A stretch of DNA of 47,203 bases from Myxococcus sp. (GTDB lineage Bacteria > Myxococcota > Myxococcia > Myxococcales > Myxococcaceae), in the NCBI GenBank assembly GCA_014879945.1, contig JACSRE010000113.1, forward strand, positions 1 to 47,203, in the 5' to 3' direction. Below, piece after piece: positions 36,051 through 43,962 of this stretch; within the stretch, counting starts at the first letter, position 1, and every line of letters starts with the position of its first letter. The position numbers were made by a program, and so were the translations under genes. The notes beneath the pieces were generated by a model that was not told the DNA's origin, did not search any database, and was given only the letters and a program-made list of their open reading frames with translations.

Positions 36051-37808
36051 ATGGTCCAACGCCTCGCAGTCGTCGTCCTGGTCACCATCACGTCGCTCGT
36101 CGGATGCAAGAAGGACAAGCCCGACGCCAACGCTCCCGGTGGCGCGGCCGCGGGCCAACAGGGGGCGGCGCAGGGCGCGCCGTCAGCGGCTCCAGCCGGG
36201 GCGAAGAAGGCGCCCGAGGGCTGCAACAGCGACCTGAGCCAGAAGATCGAGGTCGACTTCGCCTTCACCGAGAAGTGCAGCCCGTACACGGTCAACGGTG
36301 AGTTCTACGTCGACGGGTGGACCCTCACCGTCGAGCCCGGCGTCGAGGTGCGCTTCGGCGAAGCGGGCGCGCTCTACGTCGCCTACAACGCCCCCGGCCG
36401 CGTGCTGGTGAAGGGCTCTCCTGAGAAGCCGGTGAAGTTCACCTCGGCCACACGCAAAGAGGCCGGCGCGTGGAAGACGATTCACCTCTACGAGCGCGCC
36501 GACGGCTCGTCGTTCGAGAACACGGTCATCGAGTTCGGCGGCGCCTCTGACACGGCCGCGCTCGACGTGCAGTCCGGAGAGCTGACGCTCAAGGGCGTGA
36601 AGTTCGCCTCGGTGAAGGGCCAGGCGCTCAAGCTCGACACCGACAAGCCCGCGAAGGAGCTCTCTGGCCTCGACCTGTCTGAGGCGGGCGGCGACCCCGA
36701 GGGGCTCGTCACGCTCCCCGTCGGCAGCGCGGGGGCGCTCGGCGCGAACAACGTCTTCCCCGCCAACGCCATCATCACCCTCACCGGCAACGCCAACCGC
36801 GACGTCAAGCTGACGCCGCAGGGCTGCCCGTACCGCGTCACCGGAGAGCTCTACGTCGAGGCGCCCGAGGGCAAGTCGGCGGTGCTGACGGTGGCGCCGG
36901 GCGTGACGGTGCAGATGGGCGAGAACGCCGCGCTCTACGTCGGCTACTCGCACCCCGGCGCGCTCAAGGTGCTCGGCACGAAGGAGCTGCCCGTCGTCTT
37001 CACCCGCTACGGCGACGACCCGAAGGCCACCCCCTGGAAGGGCCTGGTCTTCTACGGCAACGCGCGCGCGCCGGAGATCGACTTCGGCGTCTTCGAGTAC
37101 GTCGGCCTGCCCAACGCCGAGGCCATCAAGTTCACCGAGCCGCGCGGGCTGGGGAAGATCACCAACTCCACCATTCGCCACTGCGCCGGCACCGCGCTCA
37201 AGGTCGAGAGCGCCAAAGCCCGCTTCGAGGCGTTCGACCACAACGTCTTCGAAGACGTCACCGGCGCGGCCCTCGAGACGCCGCTGCGCTTCGCCCACCA
37301 GCTCGGCACCGCGAACACCTTCGGCACCAGCGCGGTGGTGCTCCTGGGCGACACCCAGGAGGACACCACGCTGACGGCCATCGACGGGCCCTACTGGGTC
37401 CAGGGCGAGCTCTACGTGAACGGCCCCCAGGGCAAGACGGCCTCGCTCACGGTGGAGCCCGGCGCGAAGCTCCGCTTCCTCGAGAACGCGGCGCTGTACA
37501 TCGGCTACTCGGGGGCCGGGAAGCTCATCGCCAAGGGCACCGCCGACAAGGGCATCACCCTCGACGCCGTGCAGGGCCAGTGGAAGGGCGTGCACGCCTA
37601 CCCGGCCGGCACCGTCGAGCTCGAGAACGTCACCCTCTCGGGCGTCGCCGACGACAGCAACCCGCTCCTGCTCGACGCCGACTCGAAGGGCGCCATCAAG
37701 GGCCTGACGCTCAAGGGCACCCGGCTGGGCATCAAGTCGTGCGGCAAGGCCACCGTCTCGGGGGTGAAGGCCGACAAGGGCGTCAAGGCCGAGGAGAAGT
37801 GCGAGTAG
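36051..37808 (+). CDS. Lipoprotein with threefold beta-helix repeats, 585 aa
   Basis: Lipoprotein signal to Cys19 (TSLVGC, +2 Lys), then an Ala/Gln/Gly linker to about residue 55. The rest is three long copies of a module of about 170-190 residues: each begins with a Pro-Tyr and a strand like VNGEFYVDGW, VTGELYVEAP or VQGELYVNGP, then LTVEPGVEVRF-type and ALYVAYNAPG-type strands, and later a KGVHAY/KGLVFY/KTIHLY strand. This is the pattern of right-handed parallel beta-helix (pectate-lyase-like) proteins, often adhesins or polysaccharide binders. No catalytic Asp/Arg set is evident, so binding is more likely than lysis. Exported and lipid-anchored. The ATG at 36051 follows GGAGGGAGTCC; the 239-bp divergent gap upstream shows no clear element. 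Confidence 0.88.
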   Translation: MVQRLAVVVLVTITSLVGCKKDKPDANAPGGAAAGQQGAAQGAPSAAPAGAKKAPEGCNSDLSQKIEVDFAFTEKCSPYTVNGEFYVDGWTLTVEPGVEVRFGEAGALYVAYNAPGRVLVKGSPEKPVKFTSATRKEAGAWKTIHLYERADGSSFENTVIEFGGASDTAALDVQSGELTLKGVKFASVKGQALKLDTDKPAKELSGLDLSEAGGDPEGLVTLPVGSAGALGANNVFPANAIITLTGNANRDVKLTPQGCPYRVTGELYVEAPEGKSAVLTVAPGVTVQMGENAALYVGYSHPGALKVLGTKELPVVFTRYGDDPKATPWKGLVFYGNARAPEIDFGVFEYVGLPNAEAIKFTEPRGLGKITNSTIRHCAGTALKVESAKARFEAFDHNVFEDVTGAALETPLRFAHQLGTANTFGTSAVVLLGDTQEDTTLTAIDGPYWVQGELYVNGPQGKTASLTVEPGAKLRFLENAALYIGYSGAGKLIAKGTADKGITLDAVQGQWKGVHAYPAGTVELENVTLSGVADDSNPLLLDADSKGAIKGLTLKGTRLGIKSCGKATVSGVKADKGVKAEEKCE

Positions 37809-37816
37809 CGCGCGCG

Positions 37817-39547
37817 CTAGAACTTCAGCTTCTTGGTCGTCGTCTGCCCGGGCTTGATCTCCACCTCGATGGAGCTCTCGAGCCCGGTGTCGGGGTTCGA
37901 CAACTTCAAGACGTGGGTCCCGGCGGGAATGGGTGACTCCACCAGCGGCGTGTCGCCCAGCTTCTTGCCGGCGAGGAACACGCTGGCCCACGGCGTCGTC
38001 TTCAGCGTCAGCTTGCCCATCGGCCTGGGCCTCGCGGCGACGGGCTTCGACGGCGGCGGGGGCGGCTCGACGACGACCGGCGCCAGCGCCAGCTGCACCA
38101 TCAACCGCTCGCCCGGCTTCGGCAGCGGCACGGTGCGCGACGAAGGCTGGTAGCCCTCGAGCGTCGCCTCGACCAGGTGGTCACCGGGGCCCAGGCCCTC
38201 GAGCGTCACCGGCGCGTCACCCACGCTCCGCCCGTCGACCCGAATCGCCGCGCCCTTCGGTGAGCTCCCCACGATGACCACCGGCGCGGCCACCACGGCG
38301 GGCTTCATCACCACCGGCACCGGCTTGGGGGGCTCGGGGTCGCGCCGCGCCAGCAGCAGCACGGTGGCCGCGGCGATGGCGGTCATGCCCAGCACGAAGC
38401 CCAGCACCAGCGGCACCATCGAGCGCTTCGTCCCCCCCGGCGTCACGGCCTCGGCCCGGCTCGAGGTCACCGCCGAGGTGGTCGCCGTGCGCGCCAGCCG
38501 GTGCACCTTGTCGACGCTGCTGGGCGTCATCTCGGCGCGCATGGCCGCCTCGATGAGCTGCCGCCGCTCGTGAATGCGCCGCGCGAACAAGGCGCGCAGA
38601 TAGTCGGCGATGTCGCTGGTGGTGACGACGAAGCCCTTGCGCTGCAGCCACCCCTCGAGCGCGTCTTGCAGCTCGCGCGCGCTCTGGAAGCGCTCGTCAC
38701 GGCGCGAGGCCATGGCCTTGACGATGATCTGCTCGAGGTCCTTGTCGAGGTCGGGGCGCCGCTCGGTGGGCCACGGGAGCGTGCCGTGCGCGATGGCGCC
38801 CAGCACCTGGGTGTCCTCCACGCCCGGGAAGAGGCGGGTGCGGGTGAGCTGCTCGAAGAGGACGATACCGAGCGAGAAGACGTCGCTGCGGGCGTCGACG
38901 TTCTCGCCGCGCGCCTGCTCGGGCGACATGTAGCCCAGCTTGCCCTTGAGCTTGCCCGACTCGGTGTGCTGGCTCGCCAGCTTCGCCACCCCGAAGTCGA
39001 GCACCTTGAGGCCGCCGTCGAAGGTGGCGAACAGGTTCTGCGGCGAGATGTCGCGGTGCACCAGCCCCTGCGGCCGGCCGTCGAGGCCCACCCGGGTGTG
39101 CGCGTAGTGGAGCCCGTCGGCTGCCCACGCCAACAACCGCACGGCGTGCTGGTCCATTAGCGGCAGCTGGTGCTTGACGCCCAGGCGCCGCACCACCGAC
39201 AGGTTCTCGCCGTCGAGGTACTCCATCACGAGGTAGAGCGAGTCGTGCTCTTCGCCGAGGTCGAACGTCTGGATGACGTGCGGGTGGTTGAGCTGCGCCG
39301 CCAGCTTCGCCTCGGTGAGGAACATGTCGACGTGCTCGGGGTCTGACTCGAGCGCGCCGATCATGCGTTTGATGACGACCAGCCGCTCGAAGCCCTTGGG
39401 CCCCGCCTGACGAGCAAGCCAGATCTCCGCCATCCCTCCCTGCGCGAGGGGCGTCATCAGCAGGTACTGGCCAACCGTGGTCCCCGGCTCCCACCCTCCG
39501 GGCCGCACGGGTTCTCCGGGCGTCGGCACTGTAGGTGAGTGTGTCAC
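37817..39547 (-). CDS. Serine/threonine protein kinase with PEGA domains, 576 aa
   Basis: Kinase domain (about residues 25-310) is complete: Gly loop LAQGGMAE, Lys60 (VVIKRM), Glu79, catalytic HRDISPQN (His164-Arg165-Asp166), DFG at 184-186 and the APE-like MSPEQ. The region after it is a linker, a single membrane helix (about 377-400) and two PEGA domains outside (about 425-490 and 505-576). Such eukaryote-like kinases are abundant in myxobacteria and sense cell-wall or surface ligands. The start is uncertain: GTG 39547 lacks a good Shine-Dalgarno, while GTG 39508 has GGAG five bases upstream. It is divergent from the 39612 gene across 64 bp, and convergent with the beta-helix gene. Confidence 0.95.
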   Translation of the reverse strand: MTHSPTVPTPGEPVRPGGWEPGTTVGQYLLMTPLAQGGMAEIWLARQAGPKGFERLVVIKRMIGALESDPEHVDMFLTEAKLAAQLNHPHVIQTFDLGEEHDSLYLVMEYLDGENLSVVRRLGVKHQLPLMDQHAVRLLAWAADGLHYAHTRVGLDGRPQGLVHRDISPQNLFATFDGGLKVLDFGVAKLASQHTESGKLKGKLGYMSPEQARGENVDARSDVFSLGIVLFEQLTRTRLFPGVEDTQVLGAIAHGTLPWPTERRPDLDKDLEQIIVKAMASRRDERFQSARELQDALEGWLQRKGFVVTTSDIADYLRALFARRIHERRQLIEAAMRAEMTPSSVDKVHRLARTATTSAVTSSRAEAVTPGGTKRSMVPLVLGFVLGMTAIAAATVLLLARRDPEPPKPVPVVMKPAVVAAPVVIVGSSPKGAAIRVDGRSVGDAPVTLEGLGPGDHLVEATLEGYQPSSRTVPLPKPGERLMVQLALAPVVVEPPPPPSKPVAARPRPMGKLTLKTTPWASVFLAGKKLGDTPLVESPIPAGTHVLKLSNPDTGLESSIEVEIKPGQTTTKKLKF

Positions 39548-39611
39548 GAGTCAATCTCGCGTCAAACGCGCGACGTGTTTCGGGTCAAGGGTGATCTACG
39601 CTCCGCCGGCG
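39548..39611. promoter_or_regulatory. Divergent promoter gap with three phased GTCAA boxes
   Basis: This 64-bp gap separates the kinase gene and the membrane protein gene. GTCAA occurs at 39550-39554, 39561-39565 and 39584-39588, spaced by 11 and 23 bases, about one and two helical turns. On the minus strand each reads TTGAC, a -35-like box, so promoters for the kinase are plausible. Binding by a regulator is a guess. Confidence 0.35.
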
Positions 39612-40637
39612 ATGCGTTTGCTCCTCGCCGGCGTGGTGGTGGTGGCCGGCCTCGCCAGCGGCGCGCCCAACCCGAAGATCAGCGAAGGCCGCCGCCAGTT
39701 CGAAGACCTGGAGTTCGAGAAGGCCGCGCGCACCCTGGCAGCGGCCGAGGCGACCCCGGGCAACGACCGCCTGCAGGTGCTCGAGATCCTCGAGCTCCAG
39801 GGCGTGCTGTTCGGCACCATGAACAAAGAGGCCAAGGCGCGCGACGCCTTCCGCGAGCTGTTGACGCTCGACCCGGCCTTCACGCTCGAGCGCAGCCACC
39901 CGCCGCGCGTGCGCACGCCCTTCTACGAGGCCAAGGCGTGGGTCGACAGCACCGCGCCGCTGCAGGTGGAGCCGGGCGCGACGGTGGACGCGAAGGTGAC
40001 GGCGCTGACGCTCACCGTGAAGAAGGACACCCTGCGGTTGGTGAAGGGCGCCCGCTTCTTCCTGCTGGGCGGCGCAGAGCCGGCCGGCCGTGACGTCGCG
40101 TTGACGGGCAACGTCGCGACGATGGCGGTCGACGTGCCGGCGGCCTCGTGGCGGGTGCACCTGCTGGGCGCCCGGGACGCGGTGCTGGCCGAGCTTGGGC
40201 CCTTTGAGCACCGCGGCAGCGCGGCGGCGGTCGCGACCACCCCGGAGCCCGCCCCCGCGAGCGCGACCACCACCGTCGAGGCGCCCGGCACCGGGTGGCT
40301 GCGGCCGACCAGCTACGCGCTCCTGGGCTCCGGCGTCGTCGCGGTGGGCGTCGGCGTGGCGTTCGGCCTGATGTCCAACGAGGCGCGCGCGAGGGTGGCT
40401 GGCGCGACGGCGAACGACGCGGGCCTCATCGAGACCCTCACCCAGCGGGAGGCGGCGGCGCTCGAGGCGCGCGCACGCTCGCAGGCCACCGTGGCCAACG
40501 TGCTCTTCGGCGCTGGCGGGGCGCTCCTGGTCGCGGGCGCCGTGCTCTTCTTCGTCGGCGCGCCGGCGGAGCCCGGCCCGCAGGTGACGCTGCTGCTCTC
40601 GCCCTCGAGCATCGGCGTCGCTGGAGTCTTCCCGTGA
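39612..40637 (+). CDS. TPR-like exported membrane protein, 341 aa
   Basis: Signal peptide MRLLLAGVVVVAGLASG. Residues about 25-110 are two or three TPR-like helix pairs (GRRQFEDLEFEKAARTLAAAE, EILELQGVLFG, ARDAFRELLTLDPAF). A beta region follows (about 118-200, DAKVTALTLTVKKDTLRLVK). Then an Ala/Thr/Pro-rich linker and two membrane helices near the C-terminus (about 228-252 and 292-316) with a charged helix between them (ERAR-rich, AAALEARARSQA). Proteins of this shape often sit next to PEGA kinases in myxobacteria and may act in a signalling or protein-complex role. Its stop overlaps the GTG of the next gene by 4 bp (GTGA). The kinase partner idea is inference. Confidence 0.8.
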   Translation: MRLLLAGVVVVAGLASGAPNPKISEGRRQFEDLEFEKAARTLAAAEATPGNDRLQVLEILELQGVLFGTMNKEAKARDAFRELLTLDPAFTLERSHPPRVRTPFYEAKAWVDSTAPLQVEPGATVDAKVTALTLTVKKDTLRLVKGARFFLLGGAEPAGRDVALTGNVATMAVDVPAASWRVHLLGARDAVLAELGPFEHRGSAAAVATTPEPAPASATTTVEAPGTGWLRPTSYALLGSGVVAVGVGVAFGLMSNEARARVAGATANDAGLIETLTQREAAALEARARSQATVANVLFGAGGALLVAGAVLFFVGAPAEPGPQVTLLLSPSSIGVAGVFP

Positions 40638-42838
40638 GCTTTGCGTCTCGACTGGCCGTGCTGGGCGTCGTGGGCACCCTCGCCGCGTGTGACTGCGCGG
40701 GCCTCGGCGTCGACCAGAAGCGCTTCTCGTGCCGCGACGACGCCGACTGCGTCGAGGGCTCGGTGTGCGTCGACCGGGGCTCCGGCCTCGAGTGCGTCAG
40801 CCGCGCGAGCGCTGGTGGCGGCAGCGCGGGCGGTGACGCCGGAGGCACCGCGGGCGGTGACGCTGGCGGCAGCGCGGGCGGCGACGCGGGCGGCAGCGCG
40901 GGCGGTGACGCGGGAGGCAGCGCGGGCGGTGACGCGGGAGGCAGCGCGGGCGGTGACGCGGGAGGCAGCGCGGGCGGCAGCGCGGGCGGCAGCGCGGGCG
41001 GTGACGGCGGAGGCAGCGCCGGTGGTGACGCCGGTGGCGCGGCCGGCGGGTCCGCAGGTGGCTCGGGCGGCGGCCCCGCAGGTGGCTCGGCCGGCGGCTC
41101 CGCAGGCGGCGTGGGCCCGCCGGCGCGGCTCGTCTTCACCAACTCAGCGCGGACCGCGAGCGTCTTGACCTGCACGTCCTCGCTCTCCTTCGAGGTGCGC
41201 GACGCCGCGGGCCGCGCCTCGCCCGTCACCAGCACCACCACCATCACCCTGAGCATCTCGGGCTCGACGGGCGCGACGCTCCACACCTCGAGCGCGTGCA
41301 CCTCGACGGCCACCACCTCCATCACCCTGAGCGCGGGGAGCTCGAGCGGCACCTTCTACGCGCGCTCCCCCACGCCGAGCACGGCGATGGTCTCGGTCAG
41401 CTCGACCGGCCTCACCGGCGCCACCCAGGCCGTCACCTTCGTCAATGGGCCCGACTCGCTGGTGTTCATCAACCCGCCGCCCAGCCAGCTCCGCGCCGGC
41501 GTCTGCTTCCCGATGAGCTACCAGGCGCGGCGTGGGGGCATGGCGATGGCGGTGGGCAGCAACGCCAACGTCTCGTTCTCCTCCACCCCGATCTCGGGCG
41601 CGCGCTTCTACTCCGACGCCGCCTGCACCACCGCGACGGCGGCGCAGGTGCTCGGCGCAGGCACCACCACCGACACCGTCTTCGTGCGGGTGCTGGCGGG
41701 CGGCATGGGCACCCTTCAGGCGCAGGTCAACTTCATGACGCCGGCCACCGCGATGGTCGACGCCCTGCCGATGGTTCGGCGCGGCACCTGTACCTTCGAT
41801 CCGCAGGAGTGGACGCTCATCGACGGCGGCCCCGACGCCGGGCTGATCGACGGTGGGCCGGTGCCCCAGCTCACCAGGACGTGTGGGCTCACCCCGGCCC
41901 CCATCGCGCGAGACGCGACGATGCTCTTCTTCCAGGGCATCTCGGCCGGGCCCTACGCCGACGCCATGGTTCGCTGTCGGCTCCCCTCGAGCGGCGGAGT
42001 GGCCTGCTCCCGCCGCAGCGGCGCCGCGCGCGCCACCGTTCACTGGCAGGTCGTCGAGGTGCCCACCGGCCTGCGGGTCGTTCAGGCGTCGTCGACTTCG
42101 TGCGCGACCACCATCACGCTGGGAACGACCGTCGACCCCGCCAAGACGTTCCTGCTGAAGGCGGTGGCGAACTCGTCAGGGCAGTACGATGACGAAGACG
42201 CGCCGGTGTTCACCCTCACCAGCCCCACCACGGTGTCGGCCAGCATCGGAGGGTGCCAGGGCTACGACCTCCAGGCCATCGAGTGGGACGGCGTCTCGGT
42301 GGCCCGGGGGACGCTCGACGGAGGACTCCTGGCGGGGGTCGCGCAGACGACGCTGCTGGGGCTCACGCCGGCCTCGCTGCAGCGCGCGACGCTCACGCAG
42401 ACGGGCACCTCGTCCAACGCGGCCCTCAACACCTGCAGCCTGCTCGCGCGGGCTTCGATGCCGGGGCCGTCAGAGCTCAGGTTCTCGCGCGCGCTCGGCG
42501 ACGCGGGCTGTGCGGTCGACGTCGCGCAATCCGTCGCCTGGGAGCGCGTCGACTTCGGCCCCCGCGCCACGGTTCAGGAGCGCACCCTCACCTTCGCCGC
42601 GGGGCAGGCCCAGCTCACCTCGACCATCACCGCGGTGGACCCGACGCGGACCTTCGTCGTCTCGAGCGGCCAGTCGGCGAACGGCCAGGGCACCGGCGAG
42701 ACCGACGAGCCGGTGGCCTCGCGCCCCGGGCAGGCGGCGTTCACGCTCGAGCTGACCGACGCCACCACGGTGACCGCGCAGCGCGCCGTCTCCTCTGCCG
42801 CGGCGGCCATCACCTTCTACGTGGTGCAGGTGGAGTAG
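40634..42838 (+). CDS. Large lipoprotein with Gly/Ala/Asp tandem-repeat spacer, 734 aa
   Basis: From a GTG at 40634 (GTGA overlap with the previous stop), signal VSFASRLAVLGVVGTLAAC (Cys19, +2 Asp). A short Cys cluster (CRDDADCVEGSVCVDRG) resembles those in the small lipoproteins at 5620-6368. Next is about 100 residues of GGSAGGDA-type repeats (about 60-160). Then two Ig-like beta domains (about 165-370; LVFTNSARTASVLTCTSSL, LVFINPPPSQLRAGVCF) and a C-terminal domain of about 350 residues with a repeated beta-sandwich motif (ARATVHWQVVEVPTGLRVVQ, ERVDFGPRATVQERTL). No known family. It should be a surface lipoprotein; repeats make a flexible stalk. Moderately sure of the boundaries. Confidence 0.85.
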   Translation: MSFASRLAVLGVVGTLAACDCAGLGVDQKRFSCRDDADCVEGSVCVDRGSGLECVSRASAGGGSAGGDAGGTAGGDAGGSAGGDAGGSAGGDAGGSAGGDAGGSAGGDAGGSAGGSAGGSAGGDGGGSAGGDAGGAAGGSAGGSGGGPAGGSAGGSAGGVGPPARLVFTNSARTASVLTCTSSLSFEVRDAAGRASPVTSTTTITLSISGSTGATLHTSSACTSTATTSITLSAGSSSGTFYARSPTPSTAMVSVSSTGLTGATQAVTFVNGPDSLVFINPPPSQLRAGVCFPMSYQARRGGMAMAVGSNANVSFSSTPISGARFYSDAACTTATAAQVLGAGTTTDTVFVRVLAGGMGTLQAQVNFMTPATAMVDALPMVRRGTCTFDPQEWTLIDGGPDAGLIDGGPVPQLTRTCGLTPAPIARDATMLFFQGISAGPYADAMVRCRLPSSGGVACSRRSGAARATVHWQVVEVPTGLRVVQASSTSCATTITLGTTVDPAKTFLLKAVANSSGQYDDEDAPVFTLTSPTTVSASIGGCQGYDLQAIEWDGVSVARGTLDGGLLAGVAQTTLLGLTPASLQRATLTQTGTSSNAALNTCSLLARASMPGPSELRFSRALGDAGCAVDVAQSVAWERVDFGPRATVQERTLTFAAGQAQLTSTITAVDPTRTFVVSSGQSANGQGTGETDEPVASRPGQAAFTLELTDATTVTAQRAVSSAAAAITFYVVQVE
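40811..41110 (+). repeat. Gly-rich tandem repeat with perfect 24-bp units
   Basis: About 300 bp of degenerate 12- and 24-bp units coding for GGSAGGDA. Three consecutive perfect 24-bp copies (GSAGGDAG) lie at 40892-40963. Such a repeat can change copy number by slippage and alter stalk length. It is not a CRISPR array, because it is in frame and codes for a spacer. Confidence 0.85.
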
Positions 42839-42872
42839 CCGGCGCCGGCGCGTTCGTGGCACACGGCCACGC

Positions 42873-43778
42873 ATGACGAGCCTCCAGCCCACGGCCCCCG
42901 AATTCGACGAGCGCGAGCGGCTCGAGCGGCGGCTGCTCTCGCGCGTCACCCGGACGGTGCACGAGCACGCGCTGCTCCGCGCCGGTGACCGCGTGATGGT
43001 GTGCCTGTCGGGCGGCAAGGACAGCTACGCGATGCTGCACCTGCTCCACCGCCTGGTGCGCTCCCTGCCCTTTGGCGTGGAGCTCATCGCGGTGCACCTC
43101 GACCAACGCCAGCCCGGCTACGACGGCGCGCCGCTGGTGCGCTGGCTGGAGCAGCAGGGGCACCGCTTCGAGGTGCTGTCGGAAGACACGTTCTCGACGG
43201 TGAAGGCGCGCATGGCCGAGGGCCAGACGCCTTGCGCCACCTGCAGCCGGCTGCGGCGGGGCATTCTCTATTCGGCCGCCGCGCGCCTGGGCTGCACCAC
43301 CGTGGCGCTGGGCCACCACCGCGAAGACACCCTCGAGACGTTCCTCTTGAACCTCGTCTACACCGGCAAGCTGCAGGCGATGCCGGCCCGGTACACCACC
43401 GATGATGGCCGCTTCACCGTCATTCGCCCGCTGCTGGAGTGCGCCGAGGCCGACATCGCGCGCTTCGCGGCGCTCCAGGGGTTTCCGCTGCTGCCGTGTA
43501 CCTTGTGCGGCTCGCAGCCCGACCTGAAGCGCGACGCCATGGGCGCGCTGCTGAGCGAGCTGGAGAAGCTGAACCCACGCGCGCGGCAGTCGATGCTCGC
43601 GGCGCTGGGCAACGTGCGGCCGACGCACCTGCTCGACGCCGAGGTGGCCGAGGCGTGGGCCGCGCGGCCTGCGCACCTCGAGGCGAAGACGACGGCGAAG
43701 CAGACGCCCGCGCGCTTCGCGGCGCTGCCGGTGCGCTCGAACGTCGAGGCGTGGCTGGAGCCGGCGTCAGGTTCTTGA
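42873..43778 (+). CDS. ttcA: tRNA 2-thiocytidine biosynthesis protein TtcA, 301 aa
   Basis: The PP-loop motif SGGKDS lies at residues 46-51. Two CXXC pairs follow: PCATC (Cys121, Cys124) and CTLC (Cys209, Cys212), which hold the iron-sulphur cluster used in sulphur transfer. The linker strand LGHHREDTLETFLLN is typical of TtcA-type enzymes, distinguishing it from TilS. It adds sulphur to C32 of certain tRNAs in the cytosol. It has an N-terminal extension (about 30 residues) before the PP-loop. ATG at 42873, 34 bp downstream of the lipoprotein gene. It is the only conventional housekeeping gene in the window. The 184 bp after it holds a hairpin and a tRNA T-arm-like motif. Confidence 0.93.
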   Translation: MTSLQPTAPEFDERERLERRLLSRVTRTVHEHALLRAGDRVMVCLSGGKDSYAMLHLLHRLVRSLPFGVELIAVHLDQRQPGYDGAPLVRWLEQQGHRFEVLSEDTFSTVKARMAEGQTPCATCSRLRRGILYSAAARLGCTTVALGHHREDTLETFLLNLVYTGKLQAMPARYTTDDGRFTVIRPLLECAEADIARFAALQGFPLLPCTLCGSQPDLKRDAMGALLSELEKLNPRARQSMLAALGNVRPTHLLDAEVAEAWAARPAHLEAKTTAKQTPARFAALPVRSNVEAWLEPASGS

Positions 43779-43840
43779 AGCCAGGCGCGTCTGAGCCTTC
43801 ACCAGCGCGCGCCCGGCCGACGAGGCCCTACACGCACACT

Positions 43841-43880
43841 CTCCGGTTCGATTCCGGAATCCTCCACTCGTGGGGGATTC
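43841..43880 (+). other. tRNA T-arm-like motif fused to a hairpin
   Basis: TCCGG-TTCGATT-CCGGA (43842-43858) matches a tRNA T arm, with a 5-bp stem and 7-nt loop. It continues into GAATCCTCCA (43857-43866), loop CTCG, TGGGGGATTC (43871-43880), a 10-bp stem with one G-T pair. No 5' half of a tRNA lies upstream, so this is a tRNA 3'-end fragment, an old attachment-site remnant, or a terminator for the convergent genes. Confidence 0.45.
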
Positions 43881-43962
43881 GTCCATGGCGGACACCACCC
43901 TGCAACGGTGTTTCAACCCCGGCTTTCTCACTCGGGCGCGCGCTGGCTTCTTGTCGTCGTCG

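Noticed and set aside
40811-41110. CRISPR-like regular repeats
   Set aside because: In frame within a lipoprotein, no unique spacers, no cas genes.
43790-43866. A complete tRNA gene
   Set aside because: Only the T arm matches; no acceptor 5' strand, D arm or anticodon arm can be folded from the bases before it.
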